A stretch of DNA of 10,288 nucleotides from Pseudomonadota bacterium (GTDB taxonomy: Bacteria > Pseudomonadota > Alphaproteobacteria > Reyranellales > Reyranellaceae): contig JAEZHS010000140.1 of NCBI GenBank assembly GCA_023436825.1, forward strand, positions 1 through 10,288. The letters run 5' to 3'. The notes under the pieces are model-generated. The model was given only the letters and a program-made list of their open reading frames with translations. It was not told where the DNA came from and searched no databases. The first letter of the stretch is position 1. Each line of letters starts with the position of its first letter. This document shows positions 6,309-10,288 of this stretch, one piece after another. The translations under genes and the position numbers were made by a program.

Positions 6309-6437
6309 CCTCACCCTGAGGGCCGCGCAGCGCGCGGCGTCCCAAAGGGCGGGAAGCAATGGTGTTGTTGCCCACCCTTCGAGACGCAAAGCGCGCATGT
6401 GAATGCGCGTGGCTGCGCGATGCTCCTCAGGATGAGG
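6309..6437. repeat. Pair of REP-like palindromic units in inverted orientation
   Basis: CCTCACCCTGAGG (6309-6321) is, with one mismatch, the reverse complement of CCTCAGGATGAGG (6425-6437). Next to each lie further matching pieces: GCCGCGCAGCGCGCGG and CCCAAAGGGCGGG on the left, CCCACCCTTCGAGACGC and GGCTGCGCGATGCTC on the right. A hairpin CGCGCAT-GTGA-ATGCGCG (6392-6409) lies within the right unit. CCTTCGAGACGC...CTCCTCAGGATGAGG is a pattern I recall as dispersed in many alphaproteobacterial genomes. The left unit looks more decayed than the right. The element fills most of the spacer between the SDR and binding-protein genes. Confidence 0.7.
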
Positions 6438-6458
6438 CGAAGCGCGTGGCCGCCGTGA

Positions 6459-7358
6459 CTAGTCGAGATCCAGTCCGTTCATGCCGGCGTTCTTGCGGGC
6501 CTTCTTGGCGAGCTCGCCCAGCATCTTGCCGGCCTGGTGCGGGTCCATGATCTGCGCGACCTCGGGTCCTTTGTGCCAGCCTTCGGCCACGGCAAAGATG
6601 CCGTTGCCCGCCTGGAAGACACGGCCGGTCACCTCGCGGCTCTCCTCGCTCACCAGCCAGGGCGCGACGGGGGCGATCCACCTGGGATCGCGCCGCTTCT
6701 TGTCCTCCTCGGTGTACTCGCGTAGGTCCTCGGTCATGCGCGTGAAGGCCGAAGGCGAGATCGAGTTCACGGTGATGCCGTAGCGACCGAGCTCGCGCGC
6801 GGCGATGATCGTGAACGAGGCGATGCCGGCCTTGGCCGCACCGTAGTTGGTCTGCCCGATATTGCCGTAGATGCCCGACACCGAGGTCGTGGTGATGATG
6901 CGCGCATCGACCGGCCCGCCCTTGATCTTGGCCTGGTCGCGCCAGTAGGCGGCGGCATGCCGCGCCGGGGCGAAAGTGCCCTTGAGATGCACCTTGATGA
7001 CGGAGTCCCACTCGTCCTCGGTCATGTTGACCAGCATGCGGTCGCGCAGGATGCCGGCGTTCAGGACCACTGCATCGAGCTTGCCGAAGGCCGAGACCGC
7101 CTGGTCGATCATGCGCTTGGCGCCGTTCCAGTCGGAGACATCGTCACCGTTGGCCACGGCCTCGCCGCCCTTGGCCTTGATCTCGTTCACGACCTGCTGG
7201 GCAGGGCCGACGTCGTTGCCCTTGCCGGCGCGATCGCCGCCCAGGTCGTTGACCACGACCTTGGCACCGTGCTCGGCCAGCATCAGGCAATGTTCCCGGC
7301 CGACGCCGCGCGCCCCACCCGTTACAATCGCAACGCGGCCTTCGCACAATCTTGCCAT
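6459..7358 (-). CDS. SDR family NAD(P)-dependent oxidoreductase, (3R)-hydroxyacyl-CoA dehydrogenase-like
   Basis: A 299-residue short-chain dehydrogenase. The Rossmann glycine motif TGGARGVG is at 13-20, NAG at 100-102, and the catalytic residues are S159, Y172 and K176 with normal 13- and 4-residue spacing (TTSVSG ... NYGAAK). D38 after VVVN at the end of the second strand favours NAD over NADP. NDLGGDRAGKG, VHLKGTF and WHKGPEV resemble the N-terminal dehydrogenase of peroxisomal multifunctional enzyme type 2, suggesting a 3-hydroxyacyl-CoA or related alcohol substrate; this is inference. There is no signal peptide. The start ATG (7358) follows GGGAGGGA; the open frame running on to 8492 is an antisense shadow of the serine hydrolase. 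It is divergent from that hydrolase with 75 bp between starts, and may be co-transcribed with the downstream binding protein. Confidence 0.95.
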   Translation of the reverse strand: MARLCEGRVAIVTGGARGVGREHCLMLAEHGAKVVVNDLGGDRAGKGNDVGPAQQVVNEIKAKGGEAVANGDDVSDWNGAKRMIDQAVSAFGKLDAVVLNAGILRDRMLVNMTEDEWDSVIKVHLKGTFAPARHAAAYWRDQAKIKGGPVDARIITTTSVSGIYGNIGQTNYGAAKAGIASFTIIAARELGRYGITVNSISPSAFTRMTEDLREYTEEDKKRRDPRWIAPVAPWLVSEESREVTGRVFQAGNGIFAVAEGWHKGPEVAQIMDPHQAGKMLGELAKKARKNAGMNGLDLD

Positions 7359-7433
7359 CGCTCCCTCCCGTTTCTGGCGTGTCTGGAGGCGATTTCCTGC
7401 GCTAGTCTGGCGGCTCACGCAAGGAGGATCACC

Positions 7434-8663
7434 ATGGACACGCTGCCGCTCGTAGCCCCCGAACAGGTCGGACTTTCCGCAGCGCGGCTCGATCGCGTCC
7501 GCAAGTGGATGCATGGCTGGGTCGACAGCGGCCGCCTGGCGGGAATGGTGACAGTGGTGATGCGCCGGGGCGAGCTCGCCTTCGCCGAGACCGCCGGCAA
7601 GGCCGATGTCGAGCGCAACACGGCGATGCGGCCGGATACCATCTTCCGCATCTACTCCATGACCAAGCCGCTCACCTCGACAGCGATCATGATGCTCTAT
7701 GAGGAAGGCCGCTTTCAGCTCGACGACCCGATCTCGAAGTTCATCCCGGCCTTTGCCAATCCGCGCGTCTATGTCGGCGGCAGCCGCGGCAAGATCGAAA
7801 GCGTTCCGGCCGAGCGCGAGATCACCTTCCGCGACCTGCTGACCCACACGTCGGGCCTGACCTACGGTTTCATGGAGAGCAACCCGGTCGACGCGCTCTA
7901 TCGCTCCAAGACCAACGGCGTCGACTTCCAGACCGCCACGACCAGCCTCAAGGATCTCGTTGAACGGCTCGGGACCTTCCCGCTGATCGCCCAGCCCGGC
8001 AAGGCGTGGAACTACAGCGTCGCCACCGATGTGCTGGGTTACCTGGTCGAGGTCATCTCGGGTCAGCCCTTCCAGACCTACCTGAAGGAAAAAGTCCTGG
8101 TGCCGCTCGGGATGGTCGACACCGACTTCCATGTGCCGGCCGAGAAGCACGATCGCTTCGCCGCCAACTACCAGGCGGGAGCCGGCGGCAAGCTCGAGTT
8201 GATCGACGATCCCGGCAAGAGCCGCTATCTCGCCCCGCGCGCCGTCAATTCCGGCGGCGGCGGCCTGGTCTCGACGGCGGCGGACTATCTGCGCTTCTGC
8301 CGGTTCATGCTGAACAAGGGCGAACTCGACGGCGCGCGCCTGCTCGGCCGCAAGACGATCGAGCTGATGACCATGAACCATCTCAAGGGCGACATGGCCG
8401 ACATGGGCATGCCGCGCTTCTCCGAATCGACCTACTACGGCGTCGGCTTCGGCCTGGGCTTCTCGGTCATGATCGACCCGGCCAAGGCGCACATCGTCGG
8501 GACGGCCGGCGAATATGCCTGGGGCGGCGCCGCCTCGACGGCCTTCTGGTGCGATCCGGCCGAGGACATGGCCGTGGTGCTGCTGACGCAGCTCATGCCC
8601 TCCTCGACCTACCCGATCCGCCGCGAGCTGCGCGTGCTGACCTACCAGGCGATCGTCGACTGA
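7434..8663 (+). CDS. Serine hydrolase, class C beta-lactamase-like (esterase EstB type)
   Basis: A 409-residue serine hydrolase of the beta-lactamase/penicillin-binding-protein-like family. The nucleophile motif SMTK is at 75-78 (FRIYSMTKPL). The tyrosine motif is at Y194 (WNYSVATD), reading YSV instead of the YxN of true class C enzymes. The third motif region is GEYAWGGAASTAFW around 359-372, with WGG in place of KTG. These changes are typical of esterase EstB-like members, so carboxylesterase activity is more likely than beta-lactam resistance. No export signal is visible, again unlike a beta-lactamase. The ATG 7434 has AGGAGG 8 nt upstream. The dioxygenase gene starts 14 nt after its stop, so they form an operon, which suggests it acts in a catabolic path. 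Family sure, substrate unknown. Confidence 0.94.
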   Translation: MDTLPLVAPEQVGLSAARLDRVRKWMHGWVDSGRLAGMVTVVMRRGELAFAETAGKADVERNTAMRPDTIFRIYSMTKPLTSTAIMMLYEEGRFQLDDPISKFIPAFANPRVYVGGSRGKIESVPAEREITFRDLLTHTSGLTYGFMESNPVDALYRSKTNGVDFQTATTSLKDLVERLGTFPLIAQPGKAWNYSVATDVLGYLVEVISGQPFQTYLKEKVLVPLGMVDTDFHVPAEKHDRFAANYQAGAGGKLELIDDPGKSRYLAPRAVNSGGGGLVSTAADYLRFCRFMLNKGELDGARLLGRKTIELMTMNHLKGDMADMGMPRFSESTYYGVGFGLGFSVMIDPAKAHIVGTAGEYAWGGAASTAFWCDPAEDMAVVLLTQLMPSSTYPIRRELRVLTYQAIVD

Positions 8664-8670
8664 AGGAGGT
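8663..8670 (+). promoter_or_regulatory. Strong ribosome-binding site overlapping the upstream stop codon
   Basis: AAGGAGGT, a full match to the 16S anti-Shine-Dalgarno sequence, begins on the last base of the serine hydrolase stop TGA and lies 7 nt before ATG 8678. It sets the dioxygenase start and implies coupled translation. Confidence 0.8.
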
Positions 8671-8677
8671 CCGCCCG

Positions 8678-9553
8678 ATGCGCAATACCGGTCCCCTGAA
8701 GGTCACGAGGCTCCATCCGCTGTTCGGCGCGGAGGTCTCGGGCATCGACATCACGCGCCCTCTTTCAGCGCGCGAGTTCGGGCCGATCCGCGCGGCGTTC
8801 GAGGAACATTCGGTGCTGCTGTTCCGCGACCAGCCGATGGACGACGACAAGCAGATAGAGTTCAGCGAACTGTTCGGACCGCTGGAGACCACGGGCAGCT
8901 CCAACCCGGCGGTCGGCACCAAGTTCCAGCGCCAATCGAACCTCGACATCATGACGGGCGAACCGATCCCGCCCGACGACATGCGCATGATCTACCAGAA
9001 GGCCAACTACTTCTGGCACTCGGACTCGTCCTTCAAGCGCGTGCCCTCGCTGTGCTCGATCCTGACGGCACGCGTCTGCCCGCCCGAGGGCGGCAACACG
9101 GAATTCCTGTCGATGCGCGCAGCCTGGAACGCGCTGCCGCCGGCGATGCAGGCCACCATCCAGCCGCTGATCGCCGAGCATTCGCTCGAATATTCACGCA
9201 ACCGCGTGCAGAAGGGCATCCTCAGCGCCAAGGCGATCGCCGAGCTGCCGCCAGTCAAGCAGCGGCTGTTCCAGGACAATCCCGTGAACGGGCGGCGTGC
9301 CCTCTATATCGGCGCTCATGCCGGTTTCATCGTCGGCTGGCCCAGAGCGACCGGCGAGGCCCTGCTCTACGAGCTCACGCAGCGTGCAGACCAGCCGGAA
9401 TTCCGGCTGTCGCATAACTGGCGCGAAGGCGACGTGGTCGTCTGGGACAACCGTGCGGTATTGCACCGCGCTACATATTACGACACGGTCAAGTACAAGC
9501 GCTTCATGCAGCGCACCACCATCGGCGGCGATCTGCCGACGGTGCCGCAATAA
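8678..9553 (+). CDS. TauD/TfdA-family Fe(II)/2-oxoglutarate-dependent dioxygenase
   Basis: A 291-residue non-haem iron dioxygenase that couples decarboxylation of 2-oxoglutarate to hydroxylation of a substrate; in this family hydroxylation often leads to cleavage of an ether (TfdA), sulfonate (TauD) or similar group. The iron triad is visible: H114 and D116 in FWHSDSSF, and H263 in DNRAVLHRAT. T141 in GGNTEF, R275 and R279 (YKRFMQRTT) are likely 2-oxoglutarate contacts. The N-terminus with FGAEVSGIDITRPLS and VLLFRDQ is typical. WHSDSSF with RAAWNALP looks closer to TfdA-like than to taurine enzymes, but this is by eye. Length is normal and the protein cytoplasmic. The start is set by a perfect AAGGAGGT. 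The MFS gene begins 3 nt after the stop. Substrate unknown. Confidence 0.94.
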   Translation: MRNTGPLKVTRLHPLFGAEVSGIDITRPLSAREFGPIRAAFEEHSVLLFRDQPMDDDKQIEFSELFGPLETTGSSNPAVGTKFQRQSNLDIMTGEPIPPDDMRMIYQKANYFWHSDSSFKRVPSLCSILTARVCPPEGGNTEFLSMRAAWNALPPAMQATIQPLIAEHSLEYSRNRVQKGILSAKAIAELPPVKQRLFQDNPVNGRRALYIGAHAGFIVGWPRATGEALLYELTQRADQPEFRLSHNWREGDVVVWDNRAVLHRATYYDTVKYKRFMQRTTIGGDLPTVPQ

Positions 9554-9556
9554 GAG

Positions 9557-10288
9557 ATGGCTGAACCGGCTCCGGCATCATCACCGCATCCCGACGGAAT
9601 GCCCCCTGGCTGGCCGCGCCGGTTGGCGGTGGCGACCATCACCATCGGGCTGATGATGTCGGTGCTGAGCAACTCGATGACCAACCTGGCGCTGCCTTAC
9701 ATCGCCCAGGATCTGAACATCACCGCCGAAAGCTCGATCTGGATCGTCAATGCCACCCAGATCGCTCTCATGATCTCCCTGCTGCCCGTGGCGGCGCTGG
9801 CCGACATCGTGGGCTACCGGCATGTCTACCGCTTCGGCCTGGTCCTGTTCTCGCTGGCCTCGATCGGCTGCGCGCTCGCGCCATCGCTGCCCTGGCTTCT
9901 GCTGGGCCGTACGTTGCAGGGCCTGGGGGGTGCAGCGATCATGTCGGTCCAGCCGGCGCTGGTACGCGCCATCTATCCTCGCGCCCAACTCGGCCGCGGC
10001 CTGGGCTTCAACACGACCGTCGTTGCGACGTCGCTGGCCGCCGGCCCCTCGATCGGCGCAGCCGTGCTGTCGATCGCGCCCTGGCCATACCTGTTCGCCG
10101 TCTACGCGCCGCTCGGGCTGATCTCCTTTGTACTGGCCGAGCGGTACTTGCCGCGGACGACCCACACCCACCGTCCTTTCGACTGGACCTCGGCCGCCAT
10201 GTCGGGCGCCACCTTTGGCCTGTTGATCTTCGGTATCGATGGCCTGGCCCACGGGCATCATCGTCTCGTCGTCGCGTCGGAGCTCGTC
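9557..10288 (+). CDS. MFS transporter, DHA2 (EmrB/QacA-like) type, 5' part
   Basis: The first 244 residues of a major facilitator transporter; the frame is open to the window end and the rest lies outside. After a Pro-rich cytoplasmic tail, TM1 begins near residue 24 (LAVATITIGLMMSVLSNSMT). ALPYIAQDLNI and SSIWIVNATQIALMI match the DHA2 pattern of TM1-TM2. Motif A is seen as LADIVGYRHVYRFG. Motif C in TM5 is seen as AAGPSIGAAVLS, typical of proton-coupled drug/H+ antiporters of the 14-helix type. Six or seven helices are in the window. ATG 9557 is 3 nt after the dioxygenase stop and has only a weak site (TAAGAG), so translation is probably coupled; an alternative Met is 14 codons on. Context suggests export of a substrate or product of the operon, though uptake is possible. 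Confidence 0.9.
   Translation, partial: MAEPAPASSPHPDGMPPGWPRRLAVATITIGLMMSVLSNSMTNLALPYIAQDLNITAESSIWIVNATQIALMISLLPVAALADIVGYRHVYRFGLVLFSLASIGCALAPSLPWLLLGRTLQGLGGAAIMSVQPALVRAIYPRAQLGRGLGFNTTVVATSLAAGPSIGAAVLSIAPWPYLFAVYAPLGLISFVLAERYLPRTTHTHRPFDWTSAAMSGATFGLLIFGIDGLAHGHHRLVVASELV

Noticed and set aside
5734..6402. 222-codon plus-strand frame opposite the second binding protein
   Set aside because: His/Arg-rich antisense shadow; the minus strand carries a complete family member.
7359..8492. Long N-terminal extension of the SDR frame on the minus strand
   Set aside because: It is antisense to the serine hydrolase, whose motifs are intact. The SDR has a good ribosome site at its own ATG 7358 and a normal family length from there.
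7434..8663. Reading the serine hydrolase as a beta-lactamase resistance gene
   Set aside because: No export signal, YSV instead of YxN and WGG instead of KTG point to an esterase-like member.
9581..10261. 226-codon minus-strand frame at the right end
   Set aside because: Gln/Arg-rich shadow of the MFS transporter, whose plus-strand frame is open to the window end and has motifs A and C.

Overview
The window is high-GC DNA with dense, short-spaced genes, strong Shine-Dalgarno sites and third codon positions mostly G or C. The gene content fits a soil or water alphaproteobacterium of the Reyranella/Bradyrhizobium type: two Bug/TctC-type solute-binding proteins, a TfdA/TauD dioxygenase, an amidase, an MFE-2-like SDR, a 'lectin'-type secreted protein and a CCTCAGGATGAGG-type palindromic repeat. 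The genus is inference. No rRNA, tRNA, CRISPR array, transposase, integrase or phage gene was seen.

Layout, left to right. (1) 1-548, plus: 3' part of a Bug-family periplasmic binding protein, whose stop codon directly abuts the stop of the convergent gene. (2) 2253-549, minus: a 102-aa membrane protein, then (169 bp on) a metallo-beta-lactamase-fold hydrolase and, 12 bp later, a NIPSNAP-family protein; the last two look like an operon. (3) 2254-2361: a divergent intergenic region with a perfect 14-bp palindrome. (4) 2362-4546, plus: a complete amidase-signature enzyme, then a secreted lectin-like protein followed by an 11-bp GC-rich hairpin. (5) 4547-4862: a 316-bp stretch with no convincing gene. 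(6) 4863-5228, plus: a two-repeat SPW membrane protein with less GC-biased codon use. (7) 5236-5295: a nested hairpin between convergent genes. (8) 7358-5302, minus: an SDR dehydrogenase and a second, complete Bug-family binding protein, separated by a repeat-bearing spacer. (9) 7434-10288, plus: a serine beta-lactamase-like hydrolase/esterase, a TauD/TfdA-family Fe(II)/2-oxoglutarate dioxygenase and a DHA2-type MFS transporter (cut by the window end), very tightly packed and probably one operon, divergent from the SDR.

Together these look like accessory uptake and catabolism of small organic compounds: binding proteins for organic acids, an amidase, two hydrolases, an acyl-CoA-type dehydrogenase, an oxygenase and an exporter. 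The most interesting functional guess is the esterase-dioxygenase-exporter operon, which could open an ester and then oxidatively cleave an ether, amine or sulfonate. The substrate cannot be read from sequence. I did not find a clearly new defence, mobile or RNA-based system; the findings are modest and most are regulatory or contextual.
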